Source: Cognataquiflexum rubidum
GTDB taxonomy: Bacteria; Bacteroidota; Bacteroidia; Cytophagales; Cyclobacteriaceae
Assembly: GCF_022538115.1 (NCBI RefSeq)
Contig: NZ_JAKZAL010000013.1
Span: 62,001-126,000, forward strand
Length of the DNA stretch: 64,000 bases
Reading direction: 5' to 3'
Translations under genes and position numbers: made by a program
The notes under the pieces: model-generated
What the model was told of the DNA's origin: nothing
Database searches by the model: none
The model's input: only the letters and a program-made list of their open reading frames with translations
Part shown: piece by piece, positions 24,437 to 33,524 of the stretch
Numbering within the stretch: the first letter of the stretch is position 1
Layout: every line of letters begins with the position of its first letter

Positions 24437-25363
24437 CTAAATAAATAATGCACTGATCGAAGTATTTCCTGTAACAGCATGAATCGCTTTTGCAAACAAA
24501 TCGGATACTGAAAGTACTCTTATTTTGGAAGAAGCCTGTTTCATCGGGATTGTATCTGTTATGACCAATTCTTTTAAAACCGAATTTTCAATATTTTGGT
24601 AGGCATTTCCGGACAACACCCCATGGGTAGCTATCGCCCGAACAGAAGTTGCTCCTTTTTCCATCAATATCTGCGCAGCTTTGCAAAGTGTTCCCGCCGT
24701 ATCGACAAGGTCATCTATCAAAATGACATCTTTTCCTTCCACATCTCCGATCACCTGCATGGATGCGATTTCATTGGCTCTTTTTCTGTGCTTGTCACAG
24801 ACGACCATTTCTACTTCGAAGTGCTTTGCGTAAGACCTTGCTCTTGCCACACCTCCCACATCAGGAGCTGCAAAAATCATGTTGTCTAAGGCAAGCCTTT
24901 CCAAATAGGGCACAAAAATAGCTGATCCATTCAAATGATCCAAAGGAATATCAAAAAAACCCTGGATTTGTCCGGCATGAAGGTCACATGTCATGATCCT
25001 ATCGGCACCTGCTGAGGTCAGCATATTGGCAATCAGCTTAGCAGCAATGGAAACACGTGGTCTGTCTTTTCTATCTTGCCTCGCATAACCATAATAAGGG
25101 ATCACCGCGCAGACTTTATAGGCACTTGCCCTTTTGGCAGCATCTATCATCAGACAGAGTTCCAATAAATTGTCGGCAGTAGGGTTGGTGGTCTGAATCA
25201 AAAAGACCGTACAGCCTCTTATTGATTCATTATAGCTGGGGGAAAGTTCTCCGTCGCTGAATTTGGAGATTGTCAGGTCTCCAAGACGTTTTCCGTAATG
25301 TTTGGCAATTTTTTCTGAAAGTTGAAGGCTGTTAGTTCCGGAGAAGAGTTTGACCTCAGACAT
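24437..25363 (-). CDS. prs: Ribose-phosphate pyrophosphokinase
   Basis: Makes PRPP from ribose 5-phosphate and ATP for nucleotide, His and Trp synthesis. The 308-residue length is normal. Motifs: FSDGELSP, the YYGYARQDRKDRPR ATP flexible-loop region, TCDLHAGQIQGFF, and the PRPP-binding loop VILIDDLVDTAGT. A perfect -7 box lies upstream, leaving a leader of about 40 bases. rplY follows after 40 bases on the same strand. Confidence 0.96.
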   Translation of the reverse strand: MSEVKLFSGTNSLQLSEKIAKHYGKRLGDLTISKFSDGELSPSYNESIRGCTVFLIQTTNPTADNLLELCLMIDAAKRASAYKVCAVIPYYGYARQDRKDRPRVSIAAKLIANMLTSAGADRIMTCDLHAGQIQGFFDIPLDHLNGSAIFVPYLERLALDNMIFAAPDVGGVARARSYAKHFEVEMVVCDKHRKRANEIASMQVIGDVEGKDVILIDDLVDTAGTLCKAAQILMEKGATSVRAIATHGVLSGNAYQNIENSVLKELVITDTIPMKQASSKIRVLSVSDLFAKAIHAVTGNTSISALFI

Positions 25364-25409
25364 GATTTAGGAGGAATAATCGGTGAATGGAAAGGCTTAA
25401 ATCTAGTTA

Positions 25410-25417
25410 CAAAGGTA
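25410..25417 (-). promoter_or_regulatory. Putative -7 promoter box of prs-rplY
   Basis: Minus strand TACCTTTG, an exact TAnnTTTG match, placing the start near 25404 and a leader of about 41 bases. No exact TTTG is found at -33. Confidence 0.5.
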
Positions 25418-25473
25418 TTGAAAATTGATGGTTTTCAGAATTTGGACTACTATAATTGAAATAATATTTGGTT

Positions 25474-26196
25474 TTATTTGACAGTCATTTCAAAGGCTAT
25501 CAGTTCTTCGCCTGATAGTAAGCCCACTATATCATATTTATCCTGAGTTAGACAAAAATCAATATCTGCTTCGATGTTGTGGTTTTGTAATCTTTTGGCA
25601 TGGGAAGCTTGGCCCAAGAAAATCTGAAGCCTGTGGGAATTGCTTTCATAAAGGCTTTTTAAAGCAATTGCTGTATCACAATCTGTTTGGAAATGTGGGT
25701 GCAAACTACTGACCAAAGCTCCTGCATAAAGTGAGTCCTCCAGATTGAATTTGCCTTTCCATCCTGCGCAAAGGATCAAAACGTCTTGGGACTGGTTGAC
25801 AAGGTATTGGGCTGTGGCTTTCAGGTTGACAAAAGCCCCAAGTATAACTTGACTCGCCTCGTCTTTTGTTTTTTCGATTGCCAAGGTTCCGTTGGTAGTG
25901 GTCATGGCAATTTTTTGACCGGCATAAGCATGATTTAAATAAGCCAAGGGAGAATTTCCCAATTCAAATCCTTCAGCAGTGAGTCCATTTCTTTCGCCGG
26001 CAATAACATAACCGGCAGGCGCCATGGCCCGGCAAGATTCCAAGTCCATGACGGGAGTGATAGATGATACTCCATTTGCCAAGGCTGCCATCATGGTAGA
26101 AGTAGCTCTGAAAATATCCACGATTACCACATTTTTTCCTTTGGTATCATACAAGTGAATCAACTCAGGACTCAAACAAACTTCGATATTTCTCAT
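25474..26196 (-). CDS. comB: 2-phosphosulfolactate phosphatase (ComB family)
   Basis: A 240-residue protein of the ComB family, Mg-dependent hydrolases that make 3-sulfolactate from 2-phosphosulfolactate. Diagnostic stretches: VVIVDIFRATSTMMAAL, AGERNGLTAEGFELGNSP, TTTNGTLAIEK and CAGWKGKFNLEDSLYAGALV. In methanogens this serves coenzyme M synthesis. In gliding Bacteroidota a plausible use is the sulfolactate/cysteate branch feeding sulfonolipids; that is inference, as no comA or capnine gene is in view. Its ATG lies only 14 bases beyond the gcvT terminator hairpin, so it depends on read-through or on a promoter overlapping the hairpin. Confidence 0.9.
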   Translation of the reverse strand: MRNIEVCLSPELIHLYDTKGKNVVIVDIFRATSTMMAALANGVSSITPVMDLESCRAMAPAGYVIAGERNGLTAEGFELGNSPLAYLNHAYAGQKIAMTTTNGTLAIEKTKDEASQVILGAFVNLKATAQYLVNQSQDVLILCAGWKGKFNLEDSLYAGALVSSLHPHFQTDCDTAIALKSLYESNSHRLQIFLGQASHAKRLQNHNIEADIDFCLTQDKYDIVGLLSGEELIAFEMTVK

Positions 26197-26210
26197 TCTA
26201 GGGGGTTAAT

Positions 26211-26243
26211 AAAAAAACCCGCAAAGGGATCCTTCTGCGGGTT
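26211..26243 (-). terminator. Terminator between gcvT and comB
   Basis: Stem AAACCCGCA / TGCGGGTTT with a T-run (minus strand TTTTTTTATT). It lies just ahead of the comB start codon. Confidence 0.85.
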
Positions 26244-26261
26244 TGTATGTATGTCCTTTGA

Positions 26262-27356
26262 TTATTTTTTGTACAATGGAAATTTTTCCACTTTGGCCAA
26301 AAGATTTTTGTTTCTGACGGTAATGGCTATTTCTGTTCCTGGAGTAGCATAGTCAGATTTGACATATCCCATCCCTATACCGACTCCCATAGAAGGTGTC
26401 ATGGTGCCTGAAGTGACCTCGCCGATTGCTTCTCCTTCCAGATTGACAATAGGGTAGTGGCCTCTTGGGATGCCTTTTTCCTGCAAAATGAATCCTACCA
26501 ATTTTTTGCTTACCCCGTTTTCTTTTTGCTTTTTAAGATTCTCAGAATTGATAAAATCCTTGGTGAATTTGGTGATCCAACCAAGTCCCGCTTCTATCGG
26601 AGATGTTTCATCATTGATGTCATTGCCATACAGGCAATAGCCCATTTCCAATCTCAGGGTATCCCTTGCTCCAAGACCTATCGGCTTGATATCGTATGCT
26701 TTTCCTGCTTCAAAAACCGCATTCCAAACCTTTTCGGCATCTTCATTTTTGACATAGACCTCAAATCCTCCGGCACCGGTATATCCTGTGCCTGAGATGA
26801 TGACATCCTGCACACCTGCAAAATCTCCCACTGCAAAATGGTAAAACTTGATTTCTGAAAGGTTGACACTTGTCAGGGATTGGACCGCTTCGATGGCTTT
26901 GGGTCCCTGGATGGCAAAAAGGGAAATGCTGTCAGAGATATTTTCCAACGCTGCACCCATGTCATTGTGCTTGTTGATCCAATTCCAATCCTTTTCGATG
27001 TTGGAGGCATTGACGACCAACATGTATTCTTCCTCTCCGAATTTGTATACGATCAGGTCGTCCACAATTCCGCCAGTTTCATTTGGGAAGCAGGAATATT
27101 GGGCTTGGCCAATGACAAGTTTGGAGGCATCGTTTGAGGTGACTTTTTGGATAAGATCCAGGGCTTTGGGTCCTGTGACTTTGAATTCACCCATATGAGA
27201 AACGTCAAATACACCGACTCCCTGCCTGACTGTATGGTGCTCTTCGGTATCTGAGGAATACCTCACGGGCATATTGAATCCTGCAAAAGGAACCATTTTG
27301 CCTCCCAAAGCTACATGGAGGTCATTGAGTTGTATTTTTTTGACGTTTTCTGACAT
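26262..27356 (-). CDS. gcvT: Glycine cleavage system T protein (aminomethyltransferase)
   Basis: Transfers the methylene group from aminomethyl-lipoyl H protein to tetrahydrofolate, releasing ammonia. The 364-residue protein has the family blocks [51 protein letters not shown] and [19 protein letters not shown] (catalytic Asp in this segment). The ATG at 27356 fits; a further in-frame ATG upstream runs into the neighbouring terminator. A -7 box at 27381-27388 supports it. It is encoded alone: gcvH and gcvP are not nearby. Confidence 0.95.
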   Translation of the reverse strand: MSENVKKIQLNDLHVALGGKMVPFAGFNMPVRYSSDTEEHHTVRQGVGVFDVSHMGEFKVTGPKALDLIQKVTSNDASKLVIGQAQYSCFPNETGGIVDDLIVYKFGEEEYMLVVNASNIEKDWNWINKHNDMGAALENISDSISLFAIQGPKAIEAVQSLTSVNLSEIKFYHFAVGDFAGVQDVIISGTGYTGAGGFEVYVKNEDAEKVWNAVFEAGKAYDIKPIGLGARDTLRLEMGYCLYGNDINDETSPIEAGLGWITKFTKDFINSENLKKQKENGVSKKLVGFILQEKGIPRGHYPIVNLEGEAIGEVTSGTMTPSMGVGIGMGYVKSDYATPGTEIAITVRNKNLLAKVEKFPLYKK

Positions 27357-27380
27357 AACAGGGGGTTTATTTTCTGTGGG

Positions 27381-27388
27381 CAAATGTA
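27381..27388 (-). promoter_or_regulatory. Putative -7 promoter box of gcvT
   Basis: Minus strand TACATTTG is an exact consensus match, with TTCG about 20 bases upstream as a poor -33 element. It predicts a leader of about 20 bases to the ATG at 27356. Confidence 0.5.
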
Positions 27389-27420
27389 AGGATTGGGGAC
27401 TATTATAGCGAACGGGCAAT

Positions 27421-27453
27421 AAAAAAAGCCACGTTTTTGGTGGCTTTTTTTAT
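27421..27453 (-). terminator. Terminator after the orphan susD-like gene
   Basis: AAAAAAGCCAC-loop-GTGGCTTTTTT, with A and T runs on both sides, 21 bases downstream of the SusD-like stop. It could work in both directions. Confidence 0.85.
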
Positions 27454-27473
27454 AGGTAGATTTATTTATTTCT

Positions 27474-28838
27474 TTAATATCCAGGATTCTGAACAAGATT
27501 AGGATTGGCATCCATTTCCCTTTGAGGAATTGGAAAGACCATTCTTGGACTATCAAATGGGAATACATCCGATCCTGTGTTGTCATTGATAGAGCCTCTA
27601 ACCCTTTTTACATCATGAATAATGTGTCCTTCATGAGCCAGTTCCAATCTTCTTTCCTTTAAAATTTCACCTAAAGTCAGGGATGTTTTGGCAGGTAAAA
27701 TAACTCTTGCTCTGATTCGGTTGATATCTACCAAAGGTGTAGCTCCAATAGCCGTATTCTCTCTGAAGTTGGCTTCCGCCCGGGTCAGGTACATTTCGGT
27801 AAGTCGTATCACCTTTACATTCTTAAACTGATCTCTCCATTTTGCTGTTCGTAATTCTCCGGCACCTGTGAAAAATTGGGTTAATCGGTCATCATTGCTT
27901 TCATAACCATTGAGGTGGTTGGTAAGAATGGCCACATCTCCATCTCTTGCTCCAAATTCAGGCAAAGAATAGAATGTAAACATATCATTGTCCGGATCTT
28001 GGGTATTTACTTGAATAGCAAATAAATCCTCCGGAGAATCGCCATTTGTATTGAACGCATCCATAAAATTAGTGACCAATCTTTTACCGTTGGCTTCAGA
28101 TAGAAGGATTGCCCTGTTGGCAGCATCCCTTGCGTCTGCAAACCTTTCCATTTGCAGGTAAACCCTGGACAATTGGGCAGCAGTTACATATGAATTTGCA
28201 AAAAATCCATTGGTAGGTGGCAATAATGGTTCAGCTTCCGTAAGGTCACTCAAAACCTGCGCATACACCTCGGCTACCGTATTCCGGGATACAAAACTTT
28301 CTTCGTTGATTCCTCTGGTAGGCGTCAAAACTATAGGTACTCCCAGGTTAGTAGAAAGGTTACCTGCTACATAAGGAAGTCCATAAAGCTTGATCAATTC
28401 AAAGTACATGGAGCCTCTGAGAAACAGTGCTTCTCCCTTTACCCTGTCTCTGTCTTCCTCATCGACTACTTCAAGCGATGCCAAAACATTGTTTGAAACA
28501 TTGATAACTCTATATGCGGCAGCCCATGTTCCTTCTACAAAGGAGTTGTTTACGACTATTGATTTATTAAACATCTCCCTAGGTTGGTTGAAGGTGCCTT
28601 CCCATCTGATTTCGCCATTTGCTCCCAACATTTCAGAATACAATTGAAGTCTTCCTCCATATAGTGATACACTTCTCATTTCTGCATATGCGCCGATCAG
28701 CACACTTTTTACATTGGCATCATTGCTCAAGGCAAGGTCCTGATCGATACTTTGAAAGGGTGTAAGGAATAATTCATCGTTACAGCTACTGAATACAGTA
28801 ACAAGCCCTAATAATCCAATTATTATATATTTTTTCAT
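27474..28838 (-). CDS. SusD/RagB-family outer-membrane nutrient-binding lipoprotein
   Basis: A 454-residue lipoprotein (lipobox VFSSC, Cys19) of the RagB/SusD family: N-terminal helical TPR-type region with LFLTPFQSIDQD, a middle LFLRGSMYFELIKLYG segment, and the C-terminal family end, GHIIHDVKR followed by PIPQREMDANPNLVQNPGY in short stretches. It acts as the lid over its SusC partner, encoded 12 bases upstream. No glycoside hydrolase, peptidase or regulator lies next to the pair, so the ligand is unknown. Confidence 0.92.
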   Translation of the reverse strand: MKKYIIIGLLGLVTVFSSCNDELFLTPFQSIDQDLALSNDANVKSVLIGAYAEMRSVSLYGGRLQLYSEMLGANGEIRWEGTFNQPREMFNKSIVVNNSFVEGTWAAAYRVINVSNNVLASLEVVDEEDRDRVKGEALFLRGSMYFELIKLYGLPYVAGNLSTNLGVPIVLTPTRGINEESFVSRNTVAEVYAQVLSDLTEAEPLLPPTNGFFANSYVTAAQLSRVYLQMERFADARDAANRAILLSEANGKRLVTNFMDAFNTNGDSPEDLFAIQVNTQDPDNDMFTFYSLPEFGARDGDVAILTNHLNGYESNDDRLTQFFTGAGELRTAKWRDQFKNVKVIRLTEMYLTRAEANFRENTAIGATPLVDINRIRARVILPAKTSLTLGEILKERRLELAHEGHIIHDVKRVRGSINDNTGSDVFPFDSPRMVFPIPQREMDANPNLVQNPGY

Positions 28839-28850
28839 CTTTGTAGCTGT

Positions 28851-31800
28851 TTAGAATCCGACATTTAGACCCAATGAGATTGTCCTCGCTTGAGGTGCTG
28901 AATAGAAATCATTACCCTGGGAGACATTGCTTGCAGAAAAATCAGCATTTACTTCAGGATCCCATCCTTTATAATTCGTAAAAGTCAACAGGTTTTGCCC
29001 AATCAAATAGAACCTGGCAGAAGAAATCTTCATTTTACTGATCAGGTTATTTGGAATACTATAACCAATCGTTAGCGTCCTCAATCTAACATAGCTTCCA
29101 TCTGAAAGATACCTGCTGGAGGCCTGACATCCGTTACACTCGCCCAATCTTGCCTGAGGAATCATGGTAATGTCCCCGGGGTTTTGCCATCTTGCCATCT
29201 GATCCCTTGTTGAATTATCAAACCAGTCACCGTTTGCTGCGAAGAATCCTCCACCTCCATCATAGATATCGTTACCAAATACGCCTTGGAACAGGAAGTT
29301 CATATCAAAATTACCAAAAGAAAAATTGTTAGTGATACCTCCAATAAACTGTGGGTTTGGATCACCCACAACCATTCTTTCAGCATTATTGATATCATTG
29401 GTTGTTTCTGTCATGTCTGCATTGGAGTAGTATAGGGCATCACCGTTTTCAGCATCTGCACCGGCAAATTTAGGGCCGTAGAAAACACCAATTGACTCTC
29501 CAATAAAAATACCGTTCAATGATCTTGAAGATTCAGGAGGAATAGATTCCTGTCCCGGAGCAAGTTCTCTGACTCTATTTATGTTCCTGGCAAAGTTAAT
29601 GGATGCATTCCAATTGAAATTTTCCTTAGAAACCACAGCTCCGTTTAAGATAAATTCAAAACCGTAATTCTGCATTCTACCGATGTTCTGTCTTTGAACA
29701 TTGAAACCTGATGTTGCAGGAACAGGCACGTTTAGGAGTAAATCTCTGGTGCTTTTATCATAGTAATCAATTTCACCGGTGATTCTATCTCTAATAATTC
29801 CAAATTCAATACCTATGTTAAACTGTTCTGTTTTTTCCCAGGTTAGATTTGGATTCGGGATTTGTGTAGGTGTTAGCCCGGGAATCAGGCCATATGAGGA
29901 TGTCCCGAAGAGTCCCAAATGATCAAAATCTCCAATTTCCGCATTACCGGTGAGTCCATAGGAGGCTCTTAATTTCAATAAACTTAAAGTTTCATTGCCT
30001 TTCAAGAAACTTTCTTCAGATAAAACCCACCCTGCAGAAGCTGCAGGGAAGAAACCCCATTTGTTGTTATCTCCAAATCTTGAAGAACCATCCGCTCTTG
30101 CACTAAAAGTAGCGAGAAATTTATTGTTGAATTTATAGTTTACCCTCGCAAAATAGGATAGAAATGTAAAGTTTGTCAGCGTGGAGGTTCCCCCTGTAAT
30201 TTCAGCAGCCGAAGCCAGTGTTCTTAATTCATCCAACGGAAATTCCTGGCCCTCCACTGAAGTGAAGTTATCTTCAGATTTTTGGAATTGCATACCTCCA
30301 ATCGCATCAATATTGTGTTTGGTACCGATTGCTTTGGTATAAGTAAAGAAGTTGTTGGTATTGTAATTGAATATCCTCAACCAACTTGATCTTGCAAATC
30401 CGTTTGTAGAAAGACCGCTGTTTGTTCGAGAACCGAAAAACTGCTCCTGATTTTGGTTCATGACATCCACACCGAATTCACTTTTGAATCTAAGGTCTTT
30501 AGTTATCTGAATTTCCCCATATATATTAGAAATATTTCTAAATGAGGTATTCAACCACTGCGCATTTTCTGAATCGATCAGGTTATTGTAATAGGTAGTT
30601 GTTGGACGGTCATAAAGCATCCCTTCCAAATCCCTGATAGGTGTAATTGGTGCCAAAGCAACAAGTTGTATCGGATTATTGAACTGATTATCATCGGATA
30701 GTCTATTGTTTCTAACTCTGCTGAAACCAAGGTTTACACCAAAATTAAATATCGCACTAACCTTATGATCTAAATTCAACCTTGTAGAAATTCTTTCGAA
30801 ATCGTTTCTGATTATGATACCATCCTGCTTATCGTAGGCAGTACTGAAGTAAAACTTTGTTTTTTCATCACCCCCACTTGCCGAAAAATTCACATTGGTA
30901 ACTCCTGCATCCGGATTGAATGCCTGTTCCTGCCAATCGGTTTCTGTTTCCAAGGTTCTCCAATCAGACCAACCTGAGTATCTATCTAATCTGCCTTCCA
31001 CAAATTCTAAATCAGATCCCTCAAAATCAGCAGGATTGTTAATAGGGTCTATTCCATTTCTAAGATCATTATTGTAACCGGCTTCTCTCATCAGTTCAAT
31101 AAATTCCGACGAATTCAAAAATTCACGTTTTCTTGTTGGTGAGGAAACGCCCCTTTGTACACCTACATTGAATTTGGTTTTACCTTTAGCACCTGATTTG
31201 GTGGTAATCAAAACCACACCGTTTGAAGCACGGGCACCGTAAATTGCAGCTGCAGAAGCATCTTTCAACACTTCAAATGACTCAATGTCATTGAAATTGA
31301 TGTCTGCGAGGGGATTGAAATCTCCTATGGCTCCACCGGAGGTGATGGGCAATCCATCAATTATATACAAAGGTTCGTTGCCACCAGAGATAGAAGTAGT
31401 ACCTCTGACTCTGATTTTCACACCTTCACCCAATTTACCGCTGTTTGATTCAACGAATACTCCGGCCATTCTTCCCTGAAGGGCTTCCTGAAAGTTGGGT
31501 ACAGGTATATTAGCAATTTCTGCACCTTTGACAGATGCAATGTTACCTGTTAAGTCTCCCTTTGTAATGGTTCCAAATCCTACCACTACTACTTCTCCCA
31601 GAGTTTTTGCATCAATCAGTAAAGTGATATCTATAACACTCCTATTTCCGATTAAGGCTTCCTGGGTCTCAAAGCCCACGAAAGAGAAAACCAATGATTG
31701 ATTGGAATCAACCTGAATGTTATACTTCCCATCTATGTCCGTCACCGTACCGGAAGTGGTTCCTTTGATGACAACGTTTACTCCCGGAAGGGGAAGACCA

Positions 31801-31904
31801 TCTTCAACCGAGACGACAGTTCCTGTAACTGTCATTGTTTGTGCTATTGCTATATTTCCCAGTAATGAGAAAAAAAGCAAAGCGCTAAGTAAAATTTTTG
31901 GCAT
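28851..31904 (-). CDS. SusC/RagA-family TonB-dependent outer membrane transporter
   Basis: A 1017-residue receptor: signal peptide (to about 21), carboxypeptidase-D regulatory-like domain (about 24-95, VTGTVVSVEDGLPLPGVNVVIKG in pieces), TonB-linked plug with LQGRMAGVFVES and RIRGTTSISGGNEPLYIIDG, and a 22-strand barrel ending in aromatic-type SLGLNVGF. It lacks the STN signalling domain, so it should not speak to a FecR anti-sigma. With the SusD partner it imports an unidentified oligomer. It is preceded by about 680 bases of AT-rich non-coding DNA. Confidence 0.94.
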   Translation of the reverse strand: MPKILLSALLFFSLLGNIAIAQTMTVTGTVVSVEDGLPLPGVNVVIKGTTSGTVTDIDGKYNIQVDSNQSLVFSFVGFETQEALIGNRSVIDITLLIDAKTLGEVVVVGFGTITKGDLTGNIASVKGAEIANIPVPNFQEALQGRMAGVFVESNSGKLGEGVKIRVRGTTSISGGNEPLYIIDGLPITSGGAIGDFNPLADINFNDIESFEVLKDASAAAIYGARASNGVVLITTKSGAKGKTKFNVGVQRGVSSPTRKREFLNSSEFIELMREAGYNNDLRNGIDPINNPADFEGSDLEFVEGRLDRYSGWSDWRTLETETDWQEQAFNPDAGVTNVNFSASGGDEKTKFYFSTAYDKQDGIIIRNDFERISTRLNLDHKVSAIFNFGVNLGFSRVRNNRLSDDNQFNNPIQLVALAPITPIRDLEGMLYDRPTTTYYNNLIDSENAQWLNTSFRNISNIYGEIQITKDLRFKSEFGVDVMNQNQEQFFGSRTNSGLSTNGFARSSWLRIFNYNTNNFFTYTKAIGTKHNIDAIGGMQFQKSEDNFTSVEGQEFPLDELRTLASAAEITGGTSTLTNFTFLSYFARVNYKFNNKFLATFSARADGSSRFGDNNKWGFFPAASAGWVLSEESFLKGNETLSLLKLRASYGLTGNAEIGDFDHLGLFGTSSYGLIPGLTPTQIPNPNLTWEKTEQFNIGIEFGIIRDRITGEIDYYDKSTRDLLLNVPVPATSGFNVQRQNIGRMQNYGFEFILNGAVVSKENFNWNASINFARNINRVRELAPGQESIPPESSRSLNGIFIGESIGVFYGPKFAGADAENGDALYYSNADMTETTNDINNAERMVVGDPNPQFIGGITNNFSFGNFDMNFLFQGVFGNDIYDGGGGFFAANGDWFDNSTRDQMARWQNPGDITMIPQARLGECNGCQASSRYLSDGSYVRLRTLTIGYSIPNNLISKMKISSARFYLIGQNLLTFTNYKGWDPEVNADFSASNVSQGNDFYSAPQARTISLGLNVGF

Positions 31905-32584
31905 AATTTGTTTGAGTTTAGAAAATAAAATTTTTTGAAATGATCATTTAATTTAAATATAGTATTAATAAAAAGCAAACTCTATTATTTAAATTGGTGG
32001 TCTAATAAGAAATTTCTGATTGTATAAATAAATGAATAGTAGAAAAAATATGGATATATAATGATTGGAATCAAACAATATAATTAATTGTTTTTTAGGT
32101 AATTTTTTTAAAAATGATTAAAAAAATATAATTATTTAATTTTCAAATTTATTTTTCGAAGATGATAGTACCGATCTACATGTTTTATTACCAATTAGAT
32201 AGTTATTTTTAGCCTAAAATAATACATAATTTATCAAAAAATGAATAAGGTTATAAGCTATTAATATAGTTTAATAAGGTTTATTAAAAGTTGATTAGCA
32301 TATTTTGATGACAGGTTTTCTGGCGTTCTGATACCATTTAGGGGGACTTAAACTCAGGATCGGTCCCAAAAAATCCAAAATAGCATTTTACCAAAAAAAA
32401 CACTTACTGTCCGTTCTCTAAAAAAATACTGTGGAAAGATTATGGTAAAGAACAGAGGGAATTTGAAGTTTTGGTATGCTACTCGTCTAAACCGGATATT
32501 TTTACTTGAACTTCCAATAATTCCCCAAGGGGAACTTTTGGATGTTCTAATTCAAAAATTTAGATTGGTTTTGAAAATGTTGAT
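31905..32584. other. AT-rich intergenic region upstream of the orphan susC
   Basis: No convincing gene. The part next to susC (to about 32150) is very AT-rich and may hold its promoter, but no exact TAnnTTTG is seen. A GGGAC/GTCCC inverted repeat lies around 32344-32367. TTCCCC-AA-GGGGAA at 32522-32535 could be a weak terminator for the IscA-type gene. A short plus-strand reading frame (32442-32699) is judged spurious. Confidence 0.5.
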
Positions 32585-32911
32585 TTATACCGAGAAGCTT
32601 TCTCCGCATCCACAGGTTCTTGATGCATTTGGATTGACAAATTGGAAACCTTTACCATTCAATCCATCGGTAAACTCAAGAACCGTCCCTGCAAGGTAAA
32701 GCAAGCTTTTTCTATCCACCAGGATCTTGATGCCTTTGTCTTCAAAGATATGGTCAGTCTCCACCAAACTGGCATCAAATCCAAGATCATACATCAATCC
32801 TGAACATCCGCCTCCTTTTACAGAAACCCTGATGTTTTCATTTTCGGTTCGTCCTTCTTCTTTTCTCAATGAAAGGATTCTTTCCTTTGCCTTTTCAGAA
32901 ACAGTTATCAT
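32585..32911 (-). CDS. A-type iron-sulfur carrier (IscA/SufA/ErpA family)
   Basis: A 108-residue HesB/IscA-like scaffold or carrier for Fe-S assembly. The three conserved cysteines are present: Cys36 in GGGCSGLMY and Cys100, Cys102 in CGCGE. The ATG at 32911 begins MITVSEKAKERI, normal for the family; an upstream in-frame start would add a poor 15-residue extension. It is divergent from the epimerase gene. Which A-type carrier it is cannot be told by eye. Confidence 0.93.
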   Translation of the reverse strand: MITVSEKAKERILSLRKEEGRTENENIRVSVKGGGCSGLMYDLGFDASLVETDHIFEDKGIKILVDRKSLLYLAGTVLEFTDGLNGKGFQFVNPNASRTCGCGESFSV

Positions 32912-32981
32912 ATCTTTAAGTATTAAATTCGGTTGTCTAAAGCATGAAGTTAACATGCTTCAGGCGGAATAAATTCAGTAG

Positions 32982-32989
32982 CAAAGATA
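32982..32989 (-). promoter_or_regulatory. Putative -7 promoter box of the IscA-type gene
   Basis: Minus strand TATCTTTG, an exact consensus. The leader of about 65 bases includes an inverted repeat AAGCATG / CATGCTT (32940-32960). Confidence 0.45.
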
Positions 32990-33002
32990 AATAATTATTG
33001 AA

Positions 33003-33407
33003 ATGAGAAAAATAGAACATTTGGGGATTGCGGTTAAGGATCTGGAAAAATCCAATGAACTGTTTTCGAAATTATTGGGCAGGGAAAATTATAAGGAAGA
33101 AGTGGTGGAAGGGGAAGGGGTAAAGACCTCGTTTTTTATGATTGGAGAGACAAAAATCGAATTGTTGGAAGCGACTAGAACTGATAGCCCCATTGCAAAG
33201 TTTATTGATAAAAAATCCGAGGGAGTCCACCACATCGCATTTGATGTCGAAGATATTTATGCTGAAATGGACAGGTTGAAAAGTGAAGGTTTTGAGATTC
33301 TCAACGAAACACCCAAAGAAGGTGCCGACAACAAAATAGTTGTATTTTTGCATCCCCGATCGACCAATGGGGTTTTGGTGGAATTGTGCCAAGAGAAAAA
33401 AGGTTGA
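33003..33407 (+). CDS. mce: Methylmalonyl-CoA epimerase
   Basis: A 134-residue glyoxalase/VOC-fold enzyme that interconverts the epimers of methylmalonyl-CoA in propionate metabolism. The repeat halves begin IEHLGIAVKDLE and VHHIAFDVEDI. Metal ligands fit His6, His77 and Glu127 (VLVELCQ), with FIDKKSEGVHH between as in the family. The next gene is thiL, 117 bases away, with a dispersed palindrome in the gap. Confidence 0.93.
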   Translation: MRKIEHLGIAVKDLEKSNELFSKLLGRENYKEEVVEGEGVKTSFFMIGETKIELLEATRTDSPIAKFIDKKSEGVHHIAFDVEDIYAEMDRLKSEGFEILNETPKEGADNKIVVFLHPRSTNGVLVELCQEKKG

Positions 33408-33425
33408 GAGAATTGAAAGATTGAA

Positions 33426-33445
33426 ATCCCGATAGCCATCGGGAT
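33426..33445. repeat. Dispersed palindrome ATCCCGATAGCCATCGGGAT
   Basis: Same family as the palindromes inserted in the tRNA copies at 941-1207, 1661-1678 and 1700-1718: the core is TCCCGATA-NN-TATCGGGA with one change. Here it sits in the mce-thiL gap between GATTGAAA and GAAAGATT-like flanks. It shows the element is not confined to tRNA sequence. Confidence 0.8.
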
Positions 33446-33524
33446 GAAAGATTTGAAAATTACCTTCGAAAAATTTTCATTGCTTAAAACGTAATTGGAG
33501 AAATCTCCATTTAAAAAGAACATA

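Noticed and set aside
32442-32699. Plus-strand reading frame of 85 codons upstream of mce
   Set aside because: Its second half is antisense to the IscA-type gene, its first half shows no domain, and no promoter is seen. A decayed gene remnant cannot be excluded.
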